Assembly: GCA_030066195.1 (NCBI GenBank)
Contig: JASJCB010000134.1
Location: 1 to 36,672 of the forward strand
Direction of reading: 5' to 3'
DNA length: 36,672 nucleotides
Origin: Acidobacteriota bacterium
Lineage (GTDB): Bacteria > Acidobacteriota > Holophagae > Acanthopleuribacterales > Acanthopleuribacteraceae
Each line of letters opens with the position of its first letter. Within the stretch, counting starts at the first letter, position 1. The notes beneath the pieces are model-generated. The model had not been told where the DNA came from. It worked only from the letters and a program-made list of their open reading frames with translations, and searched no databases. Below, piece by piece: positions 25,611 through 33,200 of this stretch. The position numbers and the translations under genes are program-made.

Positions 25611-26922
25611 AATTCGGCTCCTTCAACAGATCGGCCAGGCTGCCTTCCTGGGTTTGCCAACGCTTTTGACAAGCGGCCAGGGTTTCTTCGACGCGCGGCA
25701 TGAAGGGTTCCAGGCCCAGCCGATCCGAATTGTCGCCCTCCTCCAGGACCAGGTTGACGACGTGGCACAGCTCGATGTTTTCCGGTGACGAAGTCAGCAG
25801 CCAGACATTTTCCTCTGAGGTCTCGGCGATCAGACCGGCCTCATTTAGCAAGGCCAGGACGCGAGTAACCAGCGGCATGGGTACGGCGTAACGCTGCGAA
25901 AAAACCTCCGCTTGAAACCGTTCCTCCTTTCCGGCAAGGGCTCTGGCTCCGTGATCCAACACGGCCAGGGAGACCAGAAGCCGCGTGCGCGTATTGGCCT
26001 TTCTACCGGTATGCGCCGGTTGGTAGCTTTGGCTGTTTTGCACCGCAAACGTAATCCTTGCTCCCAACAGCACAATGGTCCAACTGATGAACAGCCAGAT
26101 CAGGAAAATCGGCAGCATGGCCAGGGAACCGTAGATCACGTTGTAGCGGTTGATGGCGGGCTGGCCGATCAGGTAGACGTTCAGCAGCAGGTTCCAGAGA
26201 ATGGCGGCCACGAGTCCGCTGACGGCGGCGGCCCAGGGCTTGACGCGCGTATTCGGCATGGCGAAATAAAGGAAGCTGAGCGCCACCCAGGTCACCATAA
26301 AGGGCAGCAAAAAGTTAAACCGGCTAAAGACTTCCTCGCCAAAACTGACCCTGGCTTTTAGGGCAACCGCCAGGGCAATGAGAATGGGCACGACGATGGT
26401 TATCAGGACGTAATTACCGGCATTGCGCAGCCAGGAGCGGGATTGCTCAATGCCCCAGATGGTATTGAAGGTGGCCTCGGTTCGGTTGAGGACTTGAATC
26501 AACACCAGCAGCAGAATCGCCGCGCCGACCCCACCGATCCTGGCGAAGTTGGCTTGCTTGATTTCGTCCAGGACCTGGTTGATGAACTGTTGGAACTCGT
26601 CCGGGTATCCCTCGAAATAGCCGAGCACGAAGGTTTCCAATTGTGCGTCGTAGCCGAAGCCTTTGAGAAAAGCCAGGGTCAATGCCAGCAGCGGGATCAA
26701 GGCGATCAGGGTGTTGTAGGTCAGCGAAATGGCGTGTAGTCGGATCTCGTCCTCGCGAAACCCCTTGGCGATGAGGTGATAGAAGCGCAGTAATCGATAA
26801 ACGATCCCCTGGCGGCTGGTGATCGGCGGCAACTTATGCCACAGGTCGTAGTTGAAGAAGTCGTCCAAGCGCTGCCAGGATGTCTTCAACTTCTCTCTAA
26901 GTTCTTTGATTGCCTGTAACAT
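25609..26922 (-). CDS. YihY/BrkB-family membrane protein with C-terminal winged-helix-like domain
   Basis: This is an inner-membrane protein of the YihY family (once misnamed ribonuclease BN), of unknown molecular role. The product is 437 residues. A cytoplasmic N-terminus of ~60 residues precedes six predicted helices between ~70 and 300. The family core has SLTYNTLIALIPLLALTLAF, the QVLNRTEATFNTIWGI loop, PNTRVKPWAA, and YGSLAMLPIFLIWLFISW. The C-terminal ~130 residues are soluble and look like a winged helix (FSQRYAVPMPLVTRVLALLNEAGL, then a short wing), as in longer family members. It starts with ATG 26922 and is divergent from the BtpA-family gene. Start and length fit the family. Confidence 0.9.
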   Translation of the reverse strand: MLQAIKELREKLKTSWQRLDDFFNYDLWHKLPPITSRQGIVYRLLRFYHLIAKGFREDEIRLHAISLTYNTLIALIPLLALTLAFLKGFGYDAQLETFVLGYFEGYPDEFQQFINQVLDEIKQANFARIGGVGAAILLLVLIQVLNRTEATFNTIWGIEQSRSWLRNAGNYVLITIVVPILIALAVALKARVSFGEEVFSRFNFLLPFMVTWVALSFLYFAMPNTRVKPWAAAVSGLVAAILWNLLLNVYLIGQPAINRYNVIYGSLAMLPIFLIWLFISWTIVLLGARITFAVQNSQSYQPAHTGRKANTRTRLLVSLAVLDHGARALAGKEERFQAEVFSQRYAVPMPLVTRVLALLNEAGLIAETSEENVWLLTSSPENIELCHVVNLVLEEGDNSDRLGLEPFMPRVEETLAACQKRWQTQEGSLADLLKEPN

Positions 26923-27075
26923 GCCTGATCCCGCCTTGGTATTCCCTATGTAAGCACGTTACCCGGGGTTTGGCAAATCGAAACGGCTCGTCTCGGCTCG
27001 TCTCCGTCCACACGTCCTCCCCGGTTTGATGTAGAATCGAAATTACGGAACCGATATGCCTGAGCGAGGTGAACC

Positions 27076-27873
27076 ATGTTCAAGAAAAGCAAGGCCGTGA
27101 TCGGCATGATTCATGTCGGCGCCCTGCCGGGTACGCCCAACTATCGCGGCCCCATCAAAGACCTCATCGCCCGCGCCAGGTGGGAGGCGGCGGTCTATGC
27201 GGATGCGGGCATCGACATGATCGCCTTGGAGAACATGCACGACGTGCCCTATCTGAAGCGCCGCGTGGGCCCGGAGGTCACGGCCTGTATGGCGGTAATT
27301 GCTCATGAGGTCAAGCAGGCTGTCGGTTTACCTTGCGGTCTCCAAATCCTCGCCGGCGCCAACAAGGATGCGTTGGCCGCCGCCCTGGCCGCCGGTCTCG
27401 ATTTTATCCGCGCGGAGGGTTTCGCCTTTGCCCATGTGGCCGACGAGGGCTTCATGGAGTCCGATGCGGGTGAGTTATTGCGTTACCGACGCGCCATCGA
27501 CGCCCTGACCATTCCCATCCTGGCCGATATCAAAAAGAAGCACTCGGCCCACGCCGTAACGGCCGACGTTTCCATAGCCCAAACCGCGGAGGCGGCCGCC
27601 TTCTTCGGCGCCGACGGTGTGATCGTAACCGGGCAGGCGACCGGTGCGAGTGCCGATCTTTCCGAATTGGAACAGGTCAGCGCCGCCGTGGATGTGCCCG
27701 TTCTGGTCGGCTCCGGCGTCACGCAACAGAATGTCATCAGCTACCTGGCCCATGCCGACGCCATCCTGGTGGGCAGCTATTTCAAGGTAGACGGTAACTG
27801 GCGGAACCAGGTAGACACCCACCGCGTCAAGCCCTTCATGGACAAGGTCAGAGAATGGCGCGACGCCCGGTGA
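27076..27873 (+). CDS. BtpA/SgcQ family TIM-barrel protein
   Basis: The 265-residue product matches the BtpA/SgcQ family. BtpA stabilises photosystem I in cyanobacteria; roles elsewhere are unknown, and no photosynthesis gene is near. Features include MIHVGALPGTPNY near the N-terminus, GIDMIALENMHDVPY, QILAGANKDALAAALAAG, FIRAEGFAFAHVADEG, ILADIKKKHSAHA, VTGQATG and LVGSGVTQQNV, consistent with a TIM barrel of the phosphate-binding type (GSG and VGSYFK near the end). GAGGTG precedes ATG 27076. The reaction is unknown. Confidence 0.9.
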   Translation: MFKKSKAVIGMIHVGALPGTPNYRGPIKDLIARARWEAAVYADAGIDMIALENMHDVPYLKRRVGPEVTACMAVIAHEVKQAVGLPCGLQILAGANKDALAAALAAGLDFIRAEGFAFAHVADEGFMESDAGELLRYRRAIDALTIPILADIKKKHSAHAVTADVSIAQTAEAAAFFGADGVIVTGQATGASADLSELEQVSAAVDVPVLVGSGVTQQNVISYLAHADAILVGSYFKVDGNWRNQVDTHRVKPFMDKVREWRDAR

Positions 27874-27898
27874 GGTTTTTACAATCATGCGGCGTCAT

Positions 27899-27922
27899 AA
27901 AAAAGGGACCCTCACGGGCCCC
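27899..27922 (-). terminator. Minus-strand terminator, distal copy
   Basis: Read on the minus strand this is GGGGCC, loop CGTGAG, GGTCCC, then six T. The 6-bp stem includes one G-T pair. On the plus strand one pair becomes a mismatch and there is no T-tract, so it favours minus-strand RNA, as a back-up to the terminator at 27981. Confidence 0.55.
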
Positions 27923-27980
27923 GAGTCTCGTTGAAACAGGACAAATATCCACCCGATGAATATCCAATTTCCCATACAAC

Positions 27981-28007
27981 AAAAAAAGGCCCCCCGAGCG
28001 GGGGGCC
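27981..28007 (-). terminator. Strong terminator of the hsp20 operon
   Basis: A perfect 8-bp stem GGCCCCCC / GGGGGGCC (27988-27995, 28000-28007) has a 4-nt loop and seven T on the minus strand (A-run 27981-27987). It lies 28 bp beyond the stop of the second hsp20 gene. Confidence 0.92.
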
Positions 28008-28035
28008 GGATGCGCCCACGTTTCACTGGATGGAG

Positions 28036-28446
28036 CTAGGAGGCTGAAACCTTGATATTTCTGGGCAGGCGCTCCTTGGCCTTGGGCAGGTTGATGGTCA
28101 GAACGCCGTTGGTAAGTTTGGCGCTGATGCCTTGTTCATCGATATCGTCTGAAATGCGGAAGCCGGCGGCGTAATTGACGGTGGAGTATTCGCCGTAGAC
28201 CTTGTTGAACCCTTCAAAGGAAATCGGTTGTGTTTCGCCCTTGACGGTCAGAAGTCGGTCCTTGAGTTGAATATCCAAGCCGGAGGTGGTCACGCCGGGC
28301 ATTTCTGCTCGAATGAAAAAGGCTTCGTCGGTGCGATGTAACAAGTAATCGGGAACAATGGTGCGACGGGCGGGAGCTTTGGCTCCGGTCGCTTCTTTGC
28401 GGGTTACTTCATCGGCTTTTCTTTCGGTTACGCTTGCGCTGGTCAT
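28036..28446 (-). CDS. Small heat-shock protein, Hsp20/alpha-crystallin family
   Basis: This is an ATP-independent chaperone that holds unfolding proteins. The product is 136 residues. A variable N-terminus of ~35 residues precedes an alpha-crystallin domain (~36-125), seen as FFIRAEMPGVTTSGLDIQLK, LLTVKGE, then NGVLTINLPK near the end of the domain. A short tail contains IKV, which may serve as the I-x-I/V contact. AAGGAGAAGG lies upstream of the ATG. It is the second of two adjacent hsp20 genes (14 bp apart) with one promoter and one terminator. Confidence 0.93.
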   Translation of the reverse strand: MTSASVTERKADEVTRKEATGAKAPARRTIVPDYLLHRTDEAFFIRAEMPGVTTSGLDIQLKDRLLTVKGETQPISFEGFNKVYGEYSTVNYAAGFRISDDIDEQGISAKLTNGVLTINLPKAKERLPRNIKVSAS

Positions 28447-28460
28447 GATTCACCTTCTCC

Positions 28461-28883
28461 TTAAACCGTCTCTACGGCGATCTTTTTGGGTTTGTCGTTT
28501 TCGCTGCGCGCCAGGTCTACAACCAGGATGCCGTCGCGATAAACGGCGTTGATTTGATCTTCCTGAGCACGGAAGGGGAGGTTGACCACGCGATTCAGTT
28601 TTTCTTGCGGCGGGTTGACGCCCTGGTCATTGGCCTCGAACCGGGTTTCTCCCCGGAGAAAGAGCTTTTTACCCTCGACGGTGAGGTCAAACCAGCCGGG
28701 TTCCCAACCGGGTACGACGGCGACCACTTTCACGGAGTCATCGGAAGTGTAGATATTGACGGGGCGACGGTCCCGCGATACGGGCCGAAAACCACCGTTG
28801 AAAAGACTGTTGACTTCGTTCTGCCACCGGTCCAGTTCGCGCCAGGGGTTGGTGAAAACCAGTTCATCCAAAAGCTTCAACAT
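28461..28883 (-). CDS. Small heat-shock protein, Hsp20/alpha-crystallin family
   Basis: This is the first gene of the hsp20 pair. The product is 140 residues starting MLKLLDELVFTNPWRELDRW. The alpha-crystallin domain (~38-130) shows VVAVVPGWEPGWFDLTVEGK, LFLRGE, LPFRAQEDQINAVYRDGILVVDL. Here the usual G-V-L has become G-I-L. ATG 28883 is chosen because AAGGAGG lies 7 nt upstream; an upstream extension to 28970 would run through the promoter. The two proteins are clearly different and probably co-assemble or act on different clients. No I-x-I motif is seen at the C-terminus (KKIAVETV has only IAV). Confidence 0.92.
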   Translation of the reverse strand: MLKLLDELVFTNPWRELDRWQNEVNSLFNGGFRPVSRDRRPVNIYTSDDSVKVVAVVPGWEPGWFDLTVEGKKLFLRGETRFEANDQGVNPPQEKLNRVVNLPFRAQEDQINAVYRDGILVVDLARSENDKPKKIAVETV

Positions 28884-28941
28884 TGTATGCCTCCTTGCCG
28901 CCTCGTTTTCTCTCGGGCGGCTTCGTTGTCGTTCTGTAGCT

Positions 28942-28970
28942 AATATAGTTTGTGAGTGTTTTAATGTCAA
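28942..28970 (-). promoter_or_regulatory. Promoter of the hsp20 pair
   Basis: On the minus strand: TTGACA (28970-28965, perfect -35), 17 bp, TATATT (28947-28942, 5 of 6). RNA would start near 28935, leaving a leader of ~50 nt. The flanking DNA is AT-rich. No CIRCE operator and no sigma-32 -10 (CCCCAT-type) are seen. Confidence 0.8.
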
Positions 28971-29164
28971 GTTTTTTGATAAAAAATTTTAAGTTTGTTG
29001 CAAAATGCTTAAAGCAGGAATCTTACTGGTCGATTTTTTGTCGGTTAATTGGACGCGCTGCGTCTGTTTATCTTAGTGTATTGCTATTAAATATAGTGAC
29101 TGCGGCGTGTGGGGCAACCTGTCGCGCACGAAGCGTGCGTAGGCGGGTGAGGATGAGCGAAGCT

Positions 29165-29348
29165 CCCCCCTGGGCGCGCACGCATCCTGCGTGCTCTTGA
29201 GGGGTGAAACCCCAAAAGGAAAAACTTACCTGAGTACATACTGTAGGCTGCATATAAACTGAAAATCGCTCCAAGGGCTTAAGTATGGATCCGGCAAGTC
29301 ATACTGAAACAAGGAAGAGCACGCAGGATGCGTGCGCGCCCAGGGGGG
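29165..29348. repeat. Inverted pair of hairpin repeats, copy 1 (184 bp)
   Basis: A 34-bp unit at 29165-29198 recurs as a perfect inverted copy at 29315-29348, with 116 bp between. Each unit contains CCCTGGGCGC and the hairpin GCACGC-N5-GCGTGC. The inner sequence is AT-rich and includes GGGGTGAAACCCC, itself a small hairpin also seen near other copies. Confidence 0.92.
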
Positions 29349-29438
29349 GACACCCCCTTCAAGAGGTTGGTTTTTAATGGTCCATCTGTGTGCCGAGGCG
29401 CTTTGACGGGGTTGTCATTGGTTGTGTCGGAAAAGCCG

Positions 29439-29564
29439 GCATCGAAGAATCCGTTCTCATTCCTCGACCCGGAAAAGTCAGGAGCAAAGAATCGGTCCTC
29501 ATTCCTCGACCCGGAAAAGTCAGGAGCAAAGAATCAGTTCTCATTCTGTGCGCCCTGAAAAGTA
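29439..29564. repeat. Three tandem 42-bp repeats
   Basis: Units are at 29439-29480, 29481-29522 and 29523-29564. The first two are nearly identical in their last 32 bp (TCATTCCTCGACCCGGAAAA in the middle), and the third is diverged. A weaker fourth unit may lie at 29566-29607. The period is 14 codons, so several frames stay open, but no start or homology supports translation. It is not CRISPR, since there are no spacers. Confidence 0.85.
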
Positions 29565-29607
29565 ATGTGAAAGAAATCAGTTGTGGATCCTTGACCCGGA
29601 CTTTTCG

Positions 29608-29639
29608 GGAGCAAAGAATCAAAACCGATTCTTTGCTCC
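29608..29639. repeat. Perfect 13-bp inverted repeat (hairpin)
   Basis: GGAGCAAAGAATC (29608-29620) and its exact complement (29627-29639) surround a 6-nt loop. The arm is the same GGAGCAAAGAATC that begins units 2 and 3 of the tandem repeat, so the hairpin is an inverted copy of that unit's end. Confidence 0.9.
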
Positions 29640-29653
29640 TGAACTTTCGGTGC

Positions 29654-29679
29654 GCAAAGAATGAGGACTGATTCTTTGC
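29654..29679. repeat. Second hairpin of the GCAAAGAAT family
   Basis: GCAAAGAAT (29654-29662) pairs with ATTCTTTGC (29671-29679) around an 8-nt loop. It uses the same core word as the hairpin at 29608. Confidence 0.8.
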
Positions 29680-29914
29680 TCCCCGACTTTCAGTATCGAG
29701 AAATCAGGGCTCAATCCTCCACCCCGGGCATCGAGCATCAACCAACCGGGCAGAAAGTTGAGGTTCATTGTGTCAAAGGTCGCGTATTCGGCTGTATCTG
29801 GTTGTCAAACCCGGAAAACGAGTTGTGTCGGGTCGAAAGCATAAAAAACTCGCCGATCTGCCCGTTAAAAAAACAACCCGATGACAAGATCATAACCCAC
29901 CCCAGGGGGAATTC

Positions 29915-30100
29915 CCCCCCTGGGCGCGCACGCATCCTGCGTGCATTTTATAATGTTCGTAATACAGTGCTCATGGATATTGAATGGGGGTGGGAGTTGC
30001 AATTAGTGCTTGTGCCTTGGTTTTTAAGTTGTTTTAAATTAAACCTATAGCTTTCGCCCACCCCAGGGAAGAGCACGCTGGAAGCGTGCGCGCCCAGGGG
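29915..30100. repeat. Inverted pair of hairpin repeats, copy 2 (186 bp)
   Basis: One unit at 29915-29944 (CCCTGGGCGC, GCACGC-ATCCT-GCGTGC) faces an inverted unit at 30073-30100 (GCACGC-TGGAA-GCGTGC, GCGCCCAGGGG). The spacer of ~128 bp is AT-rich and not related to that of copy 1. CCCACCCCAGGG occurs next to both units. Confidence 0.9.
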
Positions 30101-30150
30101 TTTTCGCCTCGCCTCGCCCGGAGGGCGATTCTCGGCTTGCAGCCCGCGAG
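30073..30150 (+). repeat. Composite repeat module, left of the STAND gene
   Basis: Starting with the hairpin unit at 30073, the module continues with TTTTCGCCTCGCCTCGCCCG and GAGGGCGATTCTCGGCTTGC. It matches the modules at 34530-34626 (inverted) and 34823-34918 (same sense), with a diverged end. TCGCCC-GGA-GGGCGA forms a second hairpin. Confidence 0.88.
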
Positions 30151-30202
30151 ACACGGACGTGCCCGGGAATACCCCAAAGAAACGCCTCACCATCTTTCTG
30201 AG

Positions 30203-30231
30203 CTGATTCATCCCACGATTCCGCATATACT
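30203..30231 (+). promoter_or_regulatory. Possible promoter of the TIR-CHAT gene
   Basis: TATACT (30226-30231, 5 of 6) is a good -10. CTGATT (30203-30208) at 17 bp is a poor -35. RNA would start near 30238, about 26 bp before the ATG. Confidence 0.4.
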
Positions 30232-30263
30232 AATAGAAACCGTTCGTTCTCCGGGATTCATCC

Positions 30264-33200
30264 ATGACCAATCTCTTCCTCTCCTACGCCTCCCAGGACA
30301 AAGACCTCGCCCACAAGCTGCGAAACCTGCTGCAAGACCACTTATTAACCGTCTGGCTGGACGATCACCGCCTGAACCCGGGCGATAACCTCAAAAAGAG
30401 CCTGGAAGAGGGTATTGACAATGCCGAGGCCGTGCTGGTCTTGTTCAGCCTGCATACCTTGAACTCCGAGTGGTGCTGCCTGGAAGTCAAAAAGGCCGTC
30501 GAACTGGAGAAACCCGTTATCCCCCTGCGCCTGCCGGGCATCGGCGTTTTTGCCGTCAAGAACTATATGGGCTATGAACCGGTTACCCCTGAGCTGGACC
30601 CGAAACATATGGAACCCGTGGTCAACCGCATTCTCAGCGCGCTCGGCAAGACGACTACCATGCCCGTGCAACCATCCGCGCCGGTTCCCGAAACCCCGAT
30701 TTCCGAATTGGAACTCAGCTTCCGCGAGCCCAAACTCACTCTGGCCGAGGGTAAGACCAACTTGACAGCCAGGGCGACAGTCACATGGAAACCCCCGGAG
30801 GGTGAGCCCGTCTATGGCTATGAGTTCAACTTCGTGGCGCCGATAGGCAAACTGGAGATCGACGAATTGCGTTGGTACCTGGAGCGTTATTACATCTGGC
30901 CCGCGGGTCTTTCGCGTGACCGCGCCCGCCGTCTTGAAAACCAACTACCCAACTGGGGTCGGGCGTTGATGAAAACCATGTTGGACCGGGATGAATCCCG
31001 CGAGGCCCACACGGCCTGGGAAAACGATGAGGGCGAACGCCGGGTATCCATCCACGTGGTGCACCAGGAAAAAAATACAGAAGAAGCCCAAGCCGCGGGC
31101 GCCCTCTTCGCCCTGCCGTGGGAATTACTGCATGACGACCGGGGTTATTTATTCCAAAGTGCGGATCGCGTACGGGTGCGTCGTCGCCTGCCCAACCGCA
31201 AACGCAAACCCCCTTCCCCCGCCGGTCTTCCCATCCGCATTCTCTTGCTCAGCCCGCGCCCCGAGGACGCGGGTTATATCGATCACCGCGCAAGCGCCTT
31301 GCCGCTGGTGGAAGCTCAGGAACAATTAGGCTCACTTGTGGATTTGACCGTACTGCACCCGCCCACGTTTCCGGCCCTGAAAGAAGCATTGCAGCGGGCG
31401 CATAAGGCGGGCAACCCCTTCCACGTGGTCCACTTCGACGGGCACGGGGTCTACAACCCCAACGATGGTTTGGGCGCATTGGTATTCGAACACCCCAAGG
31501 ACAGCGACAAGTTCGATGAACGCACCGGGCAATTGATCGACGCCGAGAAACTGGGCGCGGAACTCAAGGGTTATTCCCTGCCCCTGGTCTTCCTGGAAGC
31601 CTGTCAAACCAGCATGAGCAAAGATGATGTCTCGGGCAGTGTCGCCGCCCAATTATTGAAAAGCGGCGTAACCTCGGTCGTCGCCATGACCCACAGCGTG
31701 CTGGTGGCCACGGCCGCAAAGTTCGTCGCCTCCTTCTACCAAAGCCTGGCTCAGGGCGACCGGGTGGGCGCGGCCATGCTGGAAGGCCAACACGCCCTGT
31801 TCGACGACACCTTCCGCATCAAGATCATGGGCGCGGGCGATTTGAACCTGCAAGACTGGTTCGTGCCCGTGCTCTACCAGGAGACGGCCGACCCGCAACT
31901 CTTCAAAACCATCCCGGACGAACAGGTCAAGAAACTCACCGCCCAACGCCAAAAGGCGCGCCTGGGCGAATTGGCCGAACCACCCCACGGCTTCCAAGGC
32001 CGCAGCCGCGAATTGCTCTACCTGGAACGCCTGTTGCAAAAGCAAACCTACGCGGTGGTCATCGGCCAGGGCGGTGCGGGCAAGACTGCCCTGACCTCGG
32101 AACTGGCGCGTTGGCTGGTGCGCTCGCAACGCTTCGACCGTGGGACCTTCGTCTCGGTAGAAGCCTACGGCGACGCCCGCAAGGCGCTGGACGCCCTGGG
32201 CCGTCAACTGATCCCAGATTACACGGTCGCCCTCTATTCCACTATGGACGAGGCGCTACAACCGGTCACCCAAATCCTGGCCGAACGCCCCACGGTAGTG
32301 GTCTTCGATAACCTGGAAAGCATCCTCCCCAAACCCGGCGAAGAAGATCCAATCGCAAGCGAAACCACCGGCGAACTCCTGGCCCTGGCTGAACGCCTTG
32401 CCGAGGCCAACCCCAAAGGCCGACTGCTCTTCACCAGCCGCGAACGCCTGCCCGAACCTTTTTCGGGAAACAACCTGACCCTGGGCGCCCTGGCCGTGGA
32501 CGACGCGGTCGCCCTGGTCGGTAAGGTCCTGGCCAAAAAGAGCCTCGCCCCGAAAGCGGACGACGCGGGCGACGCCGAAGCCCAAATGAAGCAACTGGCC
32601 GAAGCGCTCAACGGCCACGCTCGAGCCCTGGTCCTGCTGGCCCCGGAACTGGCCCGCCGAGGCGTCACCCAAACCCTGGCCGAGCTAACACCCATCCTGG
32701 CCGAGTTGGAACAGCAAAACGAGGGGGACCGGGAAAACTCGCTCTTCGCCTCCCTGGCTTTATCGCTCAACCGCCTGCCGCCTGAGGTTCAAAAAGCCAT
32801 CCAACCCCTGGCCGTCTTCCACGGTGGGGCTCATATGTTTGTCATGAGCCAGGTGTTGGAGGTAGAAACCGAAGCAGCCCGGGTCCTATGCATCGCCCTG
32901 ATCGAAGTGGGTCTGGCCCAAGACATGGGCAGAGGTCACCTGCGCCTGGACCCGGCCCTACCGACCTACCTGGCCGCGACCATGGACCCCGAGTCCTACC
33001 AGGCGGCCGCCGCCCGCTGGACCGCCGCGATGGAGGCTTTGGTTGGTTTTCTCTATCAACAAAAGGATAACGATACACAACTCGTCAATGACCTGACCCG
33101 GCTGGAACTGGCCAACCTGACGGCCCTGCTGGACCGGGTGGCTGCCGAGGGCCCGCCGGAGCGGGTTGTCGGCCTGGCCCAAAAGATGGAAAGGCTGCTC

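Larger units (their letters stand above)
28971..30263. other. Repeat-rich gene-free region
   Basis: This is ~1.3 kb without a credible gene between the hsp20 promoter and the TIR-CHAT gene. It holds two inverted pairs of GC-rich hairpin repeats (29165-29348, 29915-30100), a 42-bp tandem repeat (29439-29564), two AT-rich hairpins (29608-29679), small palindromes such as CGCACG-AAG-CGTGCG (29125-29139), and the composite module at 30073-30150. Short open frames in it read through the repeats and are not believed. Confidence 0.8.

Noticed and set aside
28884..28970. N-terminal extension of the first Hsp20 protein
   Set aside because: It would translate the promoter and ribosome binding site, and AAGGAGG is ideally placed for ATG 28883.
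28884..29000. CIRCE/HrcA operator upstream of hsp20
   Set aside because: The TTAGCACTC-N9-GAGTGCTAA pattern is absent; only a chance GAGTGTT word is present.
29439..29690. CRISPR array
   Set aside because: Units are head-to-tail without unique spacers and diverge quickly. No cas gene is in the window.
29328..30388. Short plus- and minus-strand frames over the repeat region (for example 29390-29671, 29661-30050, 30086-30388)
   Set aside because: They read through hairpin and tandem repeats, repeat the same peptide words in several frames, and have no start signals or known domains.
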